In this document: positions 44,024-52,155 of the stretch, piece by piece
How the letters are laid out: every line of letters begins with the position of its first letter
How positions within the stretch are numbered: the stretch's first letter is position 1
Source of the DNA: Streptomyces albireticuli
GTDB lineage: Bacteria; Actinomycetota; Actinomycetes; Streptomycetales; Streptomycetaceae
Reading direction: 5' to 3'
Length of the DNA: 64,000 nt
Assembly: GCF_021228125.1 (NCBI RefSeq)
Contig: NZ_JAJQQS010000011.1
Span: 62,001-126,000 of the forward strand
The notes under the pieces: generated by a model
What the model was told of the DNA's origin: nothing
The model's database searches: none
What the model saw: the letters and a program-made list of their open reading frames with translations, nothing else
Position numbers and translations under genes: made by a program

Positions 44024-44422
44024 TTACCAGACGTAGGCGAGGACTTCCCCACCCACGCCCTTCTTGCTGGCCTGCTGGCCGGTCAGGAGACCGTGGGACG
44101 TGGAGATGATCGCCACGCCCAGGCCGCCGAGGACCTTCGGCAGGTTGGTGGACTTTGCGTAGACCCGCAGGCCCGGCTTCGAAATACGCTTGATGCCGGC
44201 GATCGAGCGCTCGCGGTTCGGGCCGAACTTCAGCTCGAGGGTCAGGGACTTGCCGACCTCGGCGTCCTCGACCTTCCAGCCGGTGATGTAGCCCTCCTGC
44301 TGGAGGATCTCCGCGATGTGCGACTTGATCTTGCTGTGCGGCATCGACACGGAGTCGTGGTATGCCGAGTTAGCGTTTCGCAGACGCGTCAGCATGTCTG
44401 CGATCGGATCGGTCATGGTCAT
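44024..44422 (-). CDS. rpsH: 30S ribosomal protein S8
   Basis: Central-domain assembly protein; in some bacteria S8 represses the spc operon by binding its mRNA, but no such site was identified here. Starts MTMTDPIADMLTRLRNANSA and has the C-terminal GGLGVAIISTSHGLLTGQQA block. 132 residues. ATG at 44422 chosen; the second ATG two codons later is possible. The 229-base gap to rpsN holds only a weak hairpin (AACCC-AAGT-GGGTT at 44637). Confidence 0.98.
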   Translation of the reverse strand: MTMTDPIADMLTRLRNANSAYHDSVSMPHSKIKSHIAEILQQEGYITGWKVEDAEVGKSLTLELKFGPNRERSIAGIKRISKPGLRVYAKSTNLPKVLGGLGVAIISTSHGLLTGQQASKKGVGGEVLAYVW

Positions 44423-44651
44423 GTTTGGCCTTCGGCCTCTCTCGCCGTGGTTTCCTATCTGCGCCATCCCTCTCCCCGAGCTGTGTCGGAGCGGGTGCGG
44501 CGCGGGGACCTACGGCGTAGTAAGACGGTCATGGGCGGCGGGCGCCCAACCCTTCCACTCTACGCGAGCGCGAACGCCACGCGTGGAGATCGGGTCGGGC
44601 GACCGCCGTCCAGGATGCTTACCGAGAGCCCTGGTCAACCCAAGTGGGTTG

Positions 44652-44837
44652 TTACCAGGAGCTCTTGGTCACGCCCGGCAGCTCGCCACGGTGAGCCATC
44701 TCACGAAGGCACACGCGGCAGAGGCCGAACTTGCGGTACACGGAGTGCGGACGGCCGCAGCGCTGGCAGCGGGTGTACGCGCGCACACCGAACTTGGGCT
44801 TGCGGGCAGCCTTGGCAATCAGAGACTTCTTCGCCAT
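44652..44837 (-). CDS. rpsN: 30S ribosomal protein S14, zinc-binding type Z
   Basis: A 61-residue S14 with the zinc ribbon CQRCGRPHSVYRKFGLCRVC, the C+ form. It starts MAKKSLIAKAARKPKFGVRA. Actinobacteria commonly encode a cysteine-free paralogue elsewhere that replaces it when zinc is scarce. Five bases downstream of rplE. Confidence 0.98.
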   Translation of the reverse strand: MAKKSLIAKAARKPKFGVRAYTRCQRCGRPHSVYRKFGLCRVCLREMAHRGELPGVTKSSW

Positions 44838-44842
44838 CTCGG

Positions 44843-45403
44843 TCACGCCTCCTTGAAGGGGAAGCCGAGGTGACGGAGGAGGGCGCGGCCCTCGTCGTCG
44901 TTGGTCGCCGTGGTGACCACGGTGATGTCCATACCCCGGACGCGGTCGATCTTGTCCTGGTCGATCTCGTGGAACATGACCTGCTCCGTGAGACCGAAGG
45001 TGTAGTTGCCCCGACCGTCGAACTGCTTCGGGGACAGACCACGGAAGTCGCGGATGCGCGGCAGCGCGAGCGACAGGGTGCGGTCCAGGAACTCCCACAT
45101 GCGGTCACCGCGGAGGGTGACGTGGGCACCGATCGGCTGGCCCTCACGCAGCTTGAACTGCGCGATGGACTTGCGAGCCTTGGTGACCGCGGGCTTCTGG
45201 CCGGTGATCGTGGTGAGGTCGCGGATGGCGCCCTCGATCAGCTTGGAGTCGCGGGCGGCGTCGCCCACACCCATGTTGACCACGATCTTGGTCAGACCCG
45301 GAACCTGCATGATGTTCTCGTAGGAGAACTCCTCACGCAGCTTGCCGATGATCTCTTCGCGGTAGCGCAGCTTGAGACGCGGCGCGTTGGTGGTGGCAGT
45401 CAT
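44843..45403 (-). CDS. rplE: 50S ribosomal protein L5
   Basis: 5S rRNA-binding protein of the central protuberance. Contains KLRYREEIIGKLREEFSYEN, GVGDAARDSKLIEGA, KARKSIAQFKLREGQPIGAH and VTTATNDDEGRALL. 186 residues. Its ATG overlaps the rplX stop codon (TGATG). Confidence 0.99.
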   Translation of the reverse strand: MTATTNAPRLKLRYREEIIGKLREEFSYENIMQVPGLTKIVVNMGVGDAARDSKLIEGAIRDLTTITGQKPAVTKARKSIAQFKLREGQPIGAHVTLRGDRMWEFLDRTLSLALPRIRDFRGLSPKQFDGRGNYTFGLTEQVMFHEIDQDKIDRVRGMDITVVTTATNDDEGRALLRHLGFPFKEA

Positions 45404-45726
45404 CAGATGTCCTCACCGGTGCGCTTGGCAACGCGGATCTTGTTGCCCTCGTCGTCGAAGCGGTAACCGACACGAGTGACAACCTTGTTGCCGTCCTTCT
45501 CCACAACCAGCTGAACGTTGCTGACGTGGATGGGGGCCTCGGTCGTGACGATGCCGCCGGTCTTGGAACCACGGGCCGTCTGACCGGCCTTGGTGTGCTT
45601 CTTGACCCGGTTGACACCCTCGACGAGGACACGGTCCTGAGCCGGGTAGGCCACGATGACCTTGCCCTGCTTGCCCTTGTCCTTACCGGTGATGACCTGA
45701 ACCAGGTCGCCCTTCTTGATCTTCAT
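45403..45726 (-). CDS. rplX: 50S ribosomal protein L24
   Basis: Early assembly initiator with a KOW motif: KIKKGDLVQVITGKDKGKQG. 107 residues, C-terminal RVGYRFDDEGNKIRVAKRTG. Three bases after rplN. Confidence 0.99.
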   Translation of the reverse strand: MKIKKGDLVQVITGKDKGKQGKVIVAYPAQDRVLVEGVNRVKKHTKAGQTARGSKTGGIVTTEAPIHVSNVQLVVEKDGNKVVTRVGYRFDDEGNKIRVAKRTGEDI

Positions 45727-45729
45727 CGG

Positions 45730-46098
45730 TTACAGCACCTCCGGCGCGAGCGAGACGATCTTCATGAACTTCTTCTCGCGCAGCTCTCGGCCCACGGGGC
45801 CGAAGATACGGGTGCCGCGGGGGTCACCGTCGTTCTTGAGGATGACGGCCGCGTTCTCGTCGAAGCGGATGTACGAGCCGTCGGGACGGCGGCGCTCCTT
45901 GACGGTGCGAACGATGACGGCCTTGACGACGTCACCCTTCTTCACGTTGCCACCGGGGATCGCATCCTTGACGGTGGCGACGATGACGTCACCGATGCCC
46001 GCGTAGCGGCGACCCGAACCACCGAGAACACGGATGCAAAGGATCTCCTTGGCACCAGTGTTGTCGGCGACCCGAAGTCGCGACTCCTGCTGGATCAC
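45730..46098 (-). CDS. rplN: 50S ribosomal protein L14
   Basis: First gene of the spc series. Starts MIQQESRLRVADNTGAKEIL and includes GGNVKKGDVVKAVIVRTVKE and RIFGPVGRELREKKFMKIVS. 122 residues. A 102-base gap with a hairpin separates it from rpsQ. Confidence 0.99.
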   Translation of the reverse strand: MIQQESRLRVADNTGAKEILCIRVLGGSGRRYAGIGDVIVATVKDAIPGGNVKKGDVVKAVIVRTVKERRRPDGSYIRFDENAAVILKNDGDPRGTRIFGPVGRELREKKFMKIVSLAPEVL

Positions 46099-46177
46099 GT
46101 CTATCTCCTGATCGTCTGCCGGTTCCCGGCGGGGGCCTCACCGAGGTGGGGCCCCACGCCGAGCCTGGCGGAACTTA

Positions 46178-46198
46178 TCTGAGGGAAACCCCCTCAGA
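46178..46198 (-). terminator. Hairpin at the S10/spc operon boundary
   Basis: TCTGAGGG and CCCTCAGA pair around AAACC, two bases beyond the rpsQ stop. It marks the junction of the S10 and spc operons and may terminate, attenuate or define a processing site. Confidence 0.75.
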
Positions 46199-46200
46199 AA

Positions 46201-46482
46201 TTACTTGGCCTTCTCGAGGATCTCGACGATGCGCCAGCGCTTGCTGGACGACAGCGGACGCGTCTCCATGATGAGGACGCGGTCGCCGACGCCGGCAGCG
46301 TTCTGCTCGTCGTGCGCCTTGAGCTTGTTCGTACGGCGGATGACCTTGCCGTACAGCGCGTGCTTGACACGGTCCTCGACGGCGACGACGACGGTCTTGT
46401 CCATCTTGTCGCTGACGACGAGACCCTCACGGGTCTTGCGGAAGCCGCGCTCGTTCGTCTCAGTCACATTCTTCTCGCTCAT
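46201..46482 (-). CDS. rpsQ: 30S ribosomal protein S17
   Basis: OB-fold protein binding 16S rRNA helices 7 and 11. 93 residues; VVSDKMDKTVVVAVEDRVKH and VGDRVLIMETRPLSSSKRWR are conserved, and a short polar N-terminal extension is present. The start is directly at the rpmC stop. Last gene of the S10 operon. Confidence 0.99.
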   Translation of the reverse strand: MSEKNVTETNERGFRKTREGLVVSDKMDKTVVVAVEDRVKHALYGKVIRRTNKLKAHDEQNAAGVGDRVLIMETRPLSSSKRWRIVEILEKAK

Positions 46483-46706
46483 CAGGCGCTCTCCACCGTC
46501 TCGATGCCGAGCTCGCGCTCGCGCATCAGGGTGTAGATCCGGGCGATGTCCTTACGGACGGACTTGAGCCGACCGTGGTTCTCGAGCTGTCCGGTCGCCG
46601 CCTGGAAGCGGAGGTTGAACAGCTCTTCCTTGGCCTCACGGAGCTTCGCGACGAGGTCCTCGTCGTTCAGCTCACGCAGCTCGGTCGCCTTGATACCAGC
46701 GGCCAT
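46482..46706 (-). CDS. rpmC: 50S ribosomal protein L29
   Basis: 74 residues, two helices: TELRELNDEDLVAKLREAKE and LENHGRLKSVRKDIARIYTL. The ATG at 46706 overlaps the rplP stop codon (TGATG); a GTG one codon earlier could also serve. Confidence 0.98.
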   Translation of the reverse strand: MAAGIKATELRELNDEDLVAKLREAKEELFNLRFQAATGQLENHGRLKSVRKDIARIYTLMRERELGIETVESA

Positions 46707-47125
46707 CACGACTCACCTGCCTCGCGCCGAACAATGCGGCACTTCATCGGAAGCTTGTGCGCGGCGCGGGTCAGCGCCTCACGAGCAACCTTTTCGTTCG
46801 GGAAGGACAGCTCGAACATCACCCGACCGGGCTTGACGTTCGCGATCCACCACTCGGGGGAACCCTTACCGGAACCCATGCGGGTCTCGGCCGGCTTCTT
46901 CGTGAGCGGACGGTCCGGGTAGATGTTGATCCAGACCTTGCCGCCACGCTTGATGTGACGGGTCATGGCGATACGAGCGGACTCGATCTGCCGGTTCGTC
47001 ACGTAGGCCGGGGTAAGAGCCTGGATGCCGTACTCACCGAAAGCGAGCTCGGTGCCACCCTTGGCCATGCCAGAGCGCTTGGGGTGGTGCTGCTTGCGGT
47101 GCTTGACCCTGCGAGGGATCAGCAT
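46706..47125 (-). CDS. rplP: 50S ribosomal protein L16
   Basis: Lies beside the A-site tRNA elbow. 139 residues: MLIPRRVKHRKQHHPKRSGM, LTKKPAETRMGSGKGSPEWW and FELSFPNEKVAREALTRAAH. ATG at 47125 chosen by homology; upstream frame belongs to rpsC. Five bases separate it from rpsC. Confidence 0.99.
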   Translation of the reverse strand: MLIPRRVKHRKQHHPKRSGMAKGGTELAFGEYGIQALTPAYVTNRQIESARIAMTRHIKRGGKVWINIYPDRPLTKKPAETRMGSGKGSPEWWIANVKPGRVMFELSFPNEKVAREALTRAAHKLPMKCRIVRREAGES

Positions 47126-47130
47126 GTCGG

Positions 47131-47961
47131 TCAGGCCTCCGTTCCGGTGGACTCGGCCGGAGCAGCGGCAGCGGCCTCGGCCTTGGGGGCCTCGGCAGCG
47201 GCGTTCTGCTGCGGCTTGCGGCCGCGGCCGCCACGCTCGCCACCACGACCGCCACGGGCCGGGCGGTCCTGGGCGCCACCACGCGACGGGCGGTTGCCCG
47301 CACGGGCGGCGGCGTTCTCGGCGCGGACCTCGGCGATGTTCTTGACGTCGCCCTTGTAGATCCACACCTTGACGCCGATGCGACCGAAGGTCGTCTTGGC
47401 CTCGAAGAAGCCGTAGTCGACGTTGGCGCGCAGCGTGTGCAGGGGCACACGGCCCTCGCGGTAGAACTCAGAGCGGGACATCTCGGCACCGCCGAGACGA
47501 CCACCACACTGGATCTTGATGCCCTTGGCGCCGGCCTTCATCGTCGACTGCATGCTCTTACGCATGGCGCGACGGAAGGAGACGCGGGAGGACAGCTGCT
47601 CGGCGACGGCCTGGGCCACCAGCTGAGCGTCCACCTCGGGGTTCTTGACCTCGAGGATGTTCAGCTGAACCTGCTTGCCGGTCAGCTTCTCCAGCTCGCC
47701 GCGGATGCGGTCCGCCTCGGCGCCGCGGCGGCCGATGACGATGCCCGGACGAGCGGTGTGGATGTCAACGCGGACGCGGTCGCGGGTGCGCTCGATCTCA
47801 ACCTTCGAGATACCGGCGCGCTCCATGCCCTTCGTCATCATGCGACGAATGGCGACGTCTTCCTTGACGTAGTCCTTGTACAGCTTGTCGGCGTACCAGC
47901 GCGACTTGAAGTCGGTGGTGATGCCGAGCCGGAACCCGTGCGGGTTAACCTTCTGGCCCAT
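47131..47961 (-). CDS. rpsC: 30S ribosomal protein S3
   Basis: Part of the mRNA entry tunnel. Starts MGQKVNPHGFRLGITTDFKS, with the KH-domain loop IGRRGAEADRIRGELEKLTG and the C-terminal RAMRKSMQSTMKAGAKGIKI block. 276 residues, including an unusual-looking but actinobacteria-typical C-terminal tail of about 60 residues rich in Arg/Gly (RGG) then Ala/Glu. Its ATG overlaps the rplV stop codon (TAATG). Confidence 0.99.
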   Translation of the reverse strand: MGQKVNPHGFRLGITTDFKSRWYADKLYKDYVKEDVAIRRMMTKGMERAGISKVEIERTRDRVRVDIHTARPGIVIGRRGAEADRIRGELEKLTGKQVQLNILEVKNPEVDAQLVAQAVAEQLSSRVSFRRAMRKSMQSTMKAGAKGIKIQCGGRLGGAEMSRSEFYREGRVPLHTLRANVDYGFFEAKTTFGRIGVKVWIYKGDVKNIAEVRAENAAARAGNRPSRGGAQDRPARGGRGGERGGRGRKPQQNAAAEAPKAEAAAAAPAESTGTEA

Positions 47962-48308
47962 TACCGGGTTCCTTCCTTGCTGCTGACGACCACGGTGATG
48001 TGGCTGGTCCGCTTACGGATCCGGTAGGCACGGCCCTGGGCACGCGGACGGAACCGCTTCAGGGTCGGGCCCTCGTCCACGTACGCCTCGCTGATGACCA
48101 GCGTGGAGGCGTCGGTGTGGTCGTAGTTGTGTGCAGCGTTGGCGATGGCGCTGTCCAGCACCTTGCCAACCGGCACGCTCGCGGCCTGCGGGGCGAAGCG
48201 CAGGACCGCCTGAGCCTCCGTGGCATCCATGCCACGGATGAGGTCCACCACGCGGCGGGCCTTCATGGGCGTGACGCGGATGTACCGCGCCTGGGCCCTG
48301 GCTTCCAT
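47961..48308 (-). CDS. rplV: 50S ribosomal protein L22
   Basis: Lines the exit tunnel; its hairpin loop is part of the macrolide region. MEARAQARYIRVTPMKARRV and the C-terminal RAQGRAYRIRKRTSHITVVV are conserved. ATG at 48308, preceded by AAGGGA, is preferred; an ATG eight codons upstream (48332) has a weak site. 115 residues. Confidence 0.97.
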   Translation of the reverse strand: MEARAQARYIRVTPMKARRVVDLIRGMDATEAQAVLRFAPQAASVPVGKVLDSAIANAAHNYDHTDASTLVISEAYVDEGPTLKRFRPRAQGRAYRIRKRTSHITVVVSSKEGTR

Positions 48309-48350
48309 GGTTGTCCCTTCGGTGTCAGTCATAGTCGTTCACACCCCGCC

Positions 48351-48632
48351 TTAGCGGCGCTTCGACTTGCGGTCGTCCTTGACGTGGCCGCGGAAGGTGC
48401 GGGTCGGCGAGAACTCGCCGAGCTTGTGGCCGACCATCGACTCGGTGACGAACACCGGGACGTGCGTCTTGCCGTTGTGCACCGCGAGCGTGTGGCCGAG
48501 CATGGCCGGCACGATCATGGAGCGACGGGACCAGGTCTTGATGACGTTCTTGGTGCCGGCTTCGTTCTGGGCGTCCACCTTCTTGATGAGGTGGTCGTCG
48601 ACGAAGGGCCCCTTCTTGAGACTACGCGGCAT
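48351..48632 (-). CDS. rpsS: 30S ribosomal protein S19
   Basis: Head protein near the A site. MPRSLKKGPFVDDHLIKKVD, IKTWSRRSMIVPAMLGHTLA and GHKLGEFSPTRTFRGHVKDD are conserved. 93 residues; 12 bases downstream of rplB. Confidence 0.99.
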   Translation of the reverse strand: MPRSLKKGPFVDDHLIKKVDAQNEAGTKNVIKTWSRRSMIVPAMLGHTLAVHNGKTHVPVFVTESMVGHKLGEFSPTRTFRGHVKDDRKSKRR

Positions 48633-48644
48633 CTAAACCCGCTC

Positions 48645-49481
48645 CTAGCGCTTCTTGTTCGTCTTGCGGCGGCGGACGATGTACTTGTTGCTCGCCTTCT
48701 TGGGAGAACGAGTACGACCCTCCTTCTGACCCCACGGGGAGACCGGGTGGCGACCACCGGAGGTCTTACCCTCACCACCACCGTGCGGGTGGTCGACCGG
48801 GTTCATCGCGACACCGCGGACGGTCGGGCGAACGCCCTTCCAGCGCATGCGGCCGGCCTTGCCCCAGTTGATGTTCGACTGCTCGGCGTTGCCGACCTCG
48901 CCGACCGTGGCGCGGCAGCGGACGTCGACCAGGCGGACCTCACCGGACGGCATGCGCAGGTGGGCGTACTGGCCCTCCTTCGCCAGCAGCTGCACGGACG
49001 AACCGGCGGAGCGGGCGAACTTGGCGCCACCACCGGGACGGAGCTCGATCGCGTGGATCGTGGTACCGACCGGGATGTTGCGGAGCGGGAGGTTGTTGCC
49101 CGGCTTGATGTCGGCCGTGGGGCCGTTCTCAATCCGGTCACCCTGGCTCAGCTTGGCCGGGGCGATGATGTAGCGCTTCTCGCCGTCTGCGTAGTGCAGA
49201 AGCGCGATGCGCGCGGTGCGGTTCGGGTCGTACTCGATGTGAGCGACCTTGGCCGGCACGCCGTCCTTGTCGTGACGACGGAAGTCGATCACGCGGTAGG
49301 CGCGCTTGTGGCCACCACCCTGGTGGCGAACGGTCACACGACCGGCGTTGTTACGGCCGCCCTTGCTGTGCAGCGGGCGGACCAGCGACTTCTCCGGCGT
49401 GGACCGCGTGATCTCGACAAAGTCGGCGACGCTGGAGCCACGACGGCCCGGGGTCGTCGGCTTGTACTTGCGGATACCCAT
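48645..49481 (-). CDS. rplB: 50S ribosomal protein L2
   Basis: Close to the peptidyl transferase centre and needed for subunit association. MGIRKYKPTTPGRRGSSVAD at the start, RAYRVIDFRRHDKDGVPAKV, and the conserved GVAMNPVDHPHGGGEGK loop with its key histidine. 278 residues. Confidence 0.99.
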   Translation of the reverse strand: MGIRKYKPTTPGRRGSSVADFVEITRSTPEKSLVRPLHSKGGRNNAGRVTVRHQGGGHKRAYRVIDFRRHDKDGVPAKVAHIEYDPNRTARIALLHYADGEKRYIIAPAKLSQGDRIENGPTADIKPGNNLPLRNIPVGTTIHAIELRPGGGAKFARSAGSSVQLLAKEGQYAHLRMPSGEVRLVDVRCRATVGEVGNAEQSNINWGKAGRMRWKGVRPTVRGVAMNPVDHPHGGGEGKTSGGRHPVSPWGQKEGRTRSPKKASNKYIVRRRKTNKKR

Positions 49482-49520
49482 TTCTCAGTCCTCGTCCGAT
49501 TCCGGACGACTCGGACTCCG

Positions 49521-49844
49521 TTAGGAGACCGGGCCGCCGAAGATGTCGATACGGTCGCCCTCGGCGAGGGTCACGATGGCGCGCTTGGTGTTGGCGCGCT
49601 TGCCGAAACCGGTCTTGGTGCGCTTGCGCTTACCCTGACGGTTGATCGTGTTGACCCCGGTGACCTTGACCGAGAAGACCGCCTCGACGGCCTGCTTGAT
49701 CTGGGTCTTGTTGGCGCGCGGGTCGACGATGAACGTGTACTTGTTCTCGTCCAGCAGCGCGTAGCTCTTCTCGGAGACGACCGGCTTGACCAGAAGGTCG
49801 CGCGGGTCCGAGAAGGTCTTGCTGGTGACGACGGCCTCAGTCAT
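49521..49844 (-). CDS. rplW: 50S ribosomal protein L23
   Basis: Docking site for trigger factor and SRP at the tunnel exit. Contains LLVKPVVSEKSYALLDENKY, ANKTQIKQAVEAVFSVKVTG and TGFGKRANTKRAIVTLAEGD. 107 residues. Its ATG overlaps the rplD stop (TGATG). Confidence 0.99.
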   Translation of the reverse strand: MTEAVVTSKTFSDPRDLLVKPVVSEKSYALLDENKYTFIVDPRANKTQIKQAVEAVFSVKVTGVNTINRQGKRKRTKTGFGKRANTKRAIVTLAEGDRIDIFGGPVS

Positions 49845-50494
49845 CAGGCCTCGCTCCCTTCGGTCTCAACGGCCTTGGGGCCAGACACGAAGGACTCGAA
49901 GGCGGCCTGGGTGAAGACCACGTCGTCCGAGACGAGCACGTCGTACGTGTTCAGCTGGCCCGGCTCCAGGATGTGCACCTGGGGCAGGTTGCGGGCGGAC
50001 AGCCACGCGGCCTCGTTGGAGCGCTCGGCGACCAGGAGCACGTTCTTGCGCTCGGAGATCTTGCCGAACAGGCTCTTCGCGGCCTTGGTGGACACCGCAC
50101 CCTCGACCACGTCGGTGACGACGTGGATGCGGGAGTGACGCGCGCGGTCCGAGAGGGCACCACGCAGGGCGGCGGCCTTCATCTTCTTCGGGGTGCGCTG
50201 CGAGTAGTCACGCGGCACGGGACCGTGCACGACGCCACCACCGGCGAACTGCGGCGCGCGGGTCGAACCCTGACGGGCGCGACCGGTGCCCTTCTGGCGG
50301 TACGGCTTCTTGCCACCGCCGCGGACCTCGCCACGGGTCTTGGTCTTGTGCGTGCCCTGACGGGCAGCGGCCAGCTGCGCGACGACGACCTGGTGGATCA
50401 GCGGAACGCTGACCTTCGCGTCGAAGATCTCCGTGGGGAGCTCGACGGTCCCGGCCTTGTCGCCTGCCGGCGAAAGGATGTCAATGGTGCTCAT
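49844..50494 (-). CDS. rplD: 50S ribosomal protein L4
   Basis: Tunnel constriction protein and, in E. coli, autogenous regulator of the S10 operon; no matching leader site was recognised here. The loop KTKTRGEVRGGGKKPYRQKG and TGRARQGSTRAPQFAGGGVV are conserved. 216 residues; seven bases from rplC. Confidence 0.99.
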   Translation of the reverse strand: MSTIDILSPAGDKAGTVELPTEIFDAKVSVPLIHQVVVAQLAAARQGTHKTKTRGEVRGGGKKPYRQKGTGRARQGSTRAPQFAGGGVVHGPVPRDYSQRTPKKMKAAALRGALSDRARHSRIHVVTDVVEGAVSTKAAKSLFGKISERKNVLLVAERSNEAAWLSARNLPQVHILEPGQLNTYDVLVSDDVVFTQAAFESFVSGPKAVETEGSEA

Positions 50495-50501
50495 CGTTAC
50501 C

Positions 50502-51146
50502 TCAGGCCCCCTTGGCCGCGGTACGGACCAGGACGAGGCCGCCGTTCGGACCAGGAACCGCGCCCTTGATCAGGAGCAGGCCCTTCTCCGCGTCAACGGC
50601 GTGGACGGTCAGGTTCTGGGTGGTGACCCGCTCGTTGCCCATGCGGCCCGCCATGCGGAGGCCCTTGAACACGCGGCCCGGGGTGGCGCAGCCACCGATG
50701 GAACCGGGCGAGCGGTGCTTGCGCTGGGTGCCGTGACCGGCGCCGAGGCCCTTGAAGTTGTGACGCTTCATGACACCGGCGAAGCCCTTGCCCTTGCTCT
50801 TGCCCGTGACGTCAACCTTGACGCCGGACTCGAACACGGCCGCGGTGATCTCCTGGCCCAGCGTGTACTCGCTGGCGTCAGGGGTGCGGAGCTCCACCAG
50901 GTGACGGCGGGGGGTGACGTCGGCCTTGGCGAAGTGACCCTTGAGGGGCTTGTTCACCTTGCGCGGGTCGATCTCGCCGAAGGCGATCTGGACCGACTCG
51001 TAACCGTCGACGTCGTTCGTGCGCACCTGCGTCACGACGCACGGACCGGCCTTGACGACGGTCACCGGGACGACCCGGTTGTTCTCGTCCCAGACCTGGG
51101 TCATGCCGAGCTTCTCGCCCAGGACGCCCTTGATGTTCTTCGTCAT
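50502..51146 (-). CDS. rplC: 50S ribosomal protein L3
   Basis: Early assembly protein reaching the peptidyl transferase centre. MTKNIKGVLGEKLGMTQVWD, GTQRKHRSPGSIGGCATPGR and GRMGNERVTTQNL are conserved. ATG at 51146 chosen from homology; GAGGTG lies nine bases upstream. 214 residues. Confidence 0.98.
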   Translation of the reverse strand: MTKNIKGVLGEKLGMTQVWDENNRVVPVTVVKAGPCVVTQVRTNDVDGYESVQIAFGEIDPRKVNKPLKGHFAKADVTPRRHLVELRTPDASEYTLGQEITAAVFESGVKVDVTGKSKGKGFAGVMKRHNFKGLGAGHGTQRKHRSPGSIGGCATPGRVFKGLRMAGRMGNERVTTQNLTVHAVDAEKGLLLIKGAVPGPNGGLVLVRTAAKGA

Positions 51147-51159
51147 CTTGGTCGTCACC

Positions 51160-51468
51160 TCAGAGCTTGATCTCGATGTCGACGCCCGCCGGCAGGTCGA
51201 GGCGCATGAGCGAGTCAACCGTCTTCGGCGTGGGGTCGAGGATGTCGATGAGGCGCTTGTGCGTGCGCATCTCGAAGTGCTCGCGCGAGTCCTTGTACTT
51301 GTGCGGCGACTTGATGACGCAGTACACGTTCTTCTCAGTGGGCAGCGGCACCGGGCCCGCGACCGACGCACCAGTGCGGGTCACCGTCTCGACGATCTTC
51401 TTCGCCGAGGAGTCGATGACCTCGTGGTCGTAGGCCTTGAGCCGGATGCGGATCTTCTGTCCCGCCAT
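51160..51468 (-). CDS. rpsJ: 30S ribosomal protein S10
   Basis: First gene of the S10 operon; also NusE in transcription antitermination. MAGQKIRIRLKAYDHEVIDS, GPVPLPTEKNVYCVIKSPHK and SREHFEMRTHKRLIDILDPT are conserved. 102 residues, ATG at 51468. The leader contains the element at 51543-51567 also found before rpsL. Confidence 0.99.
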   Translation of the reverse strand: MAGQKIRIRLKAYDHEVIDSSAKKIVETVTRTGASVAGPVPLPTEKNVYCVIKSPHKYKDSREHFEMRTHKRLIDILDPTPKTVDSLMRLDLPAGVDIEIKL

Positions 51469-51542
51469 GGCTACTTCGTAGTCCTGTCTCTCGTACGCTC
51501 TGGGACTCGGTGTGTCGTGCCTCTGCGAAGCACCGTCCTTCT

Positions 51543-51567
51543 CCGACCCACGCGGTCGGGCGTGTCG
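51543..51567 (-). promoter_or_regulatory. Shared r-protein leader element (rpsJ copy)
   Basis: A 25-base sequence, 75-99 bases before the rpsJ start, differs at only one position from that before rpsL at 58825-58849. Its core CCGACC-GCGTG-GGTCGG (minus strand) forms a 6-base stem and 5-base loop. Confidence 0.65.
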
Positions 51568-52155
51568 CACCCGCTCCAGCAAATTTCCCGAAGGAAAGTC
51601 CCTGACGCGAAGGGCTGTGGGGGAAGGACACCCACCGAGTGCCTGGAAGGGGCCCCGCTGACGCTTCCCGGAAGATTCCCGTACTTCCACCCCTGACTCC
51701 CCATTTCTGGGAAGCGCGAAGGGTGACGAGTACTGCGGGACTCGCTTCCAGTCCTCCCGGCGGGAGGCGCGCAGCATCGGCACTCAACCGAGCAACCTGA
51801 ACAGTGTGCCATACGTGCCCGAAGAGGCGCCAATCGTGGCCGAAGAAGGTACCCCGACCGGCTCAGTTGTCAAACCACCCCGCCGACATACAGGACACTA
51901 TGGTCGCAGTGATCCAAGCTGCACAGCAGCCCGCACCGTTTACACCAGCCAGCTCCAGTTGTCCTGCGCCTCGCCCGTCGCTCTATCCTCCTAGGTTCGC
52001 CCGGGTCTCTCAGCGCCGCTCAGTGCCCGGCGATCCTTACCCACCCTTGCCGTGGTTTGCCGTGGTCTTGGGCAACCGACGCGAGGCCCCCGTCGTCCCC
52101 TATCACGCCGGGACAGCCGGGGACTGCCTGTGCACAACGGGACGGAGTCATGTAG
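51568..52155. other. Intergenic region between rpsJ and the divergent PIG-L gene
   Basis: About 590 bases without a supported gene. It should hold the S10 operon promoter (minus) and the PIG-L promoter (plus). I could not assign -10/-35 hexamers confidently. Confidence 0.6.

Noticed and set aside
48000..50138. A 712-codon plus-strand open frame through rplV-rplD
   Set aside because: Crosses several certain ribosomal protein genes on the other strand; artefact of GC bias.
49844..51468. E. coli-type L4-binding S10 leader
   Set aside because: No recognisable leader structure of that kind was seen; the element shared with rpsL is different.
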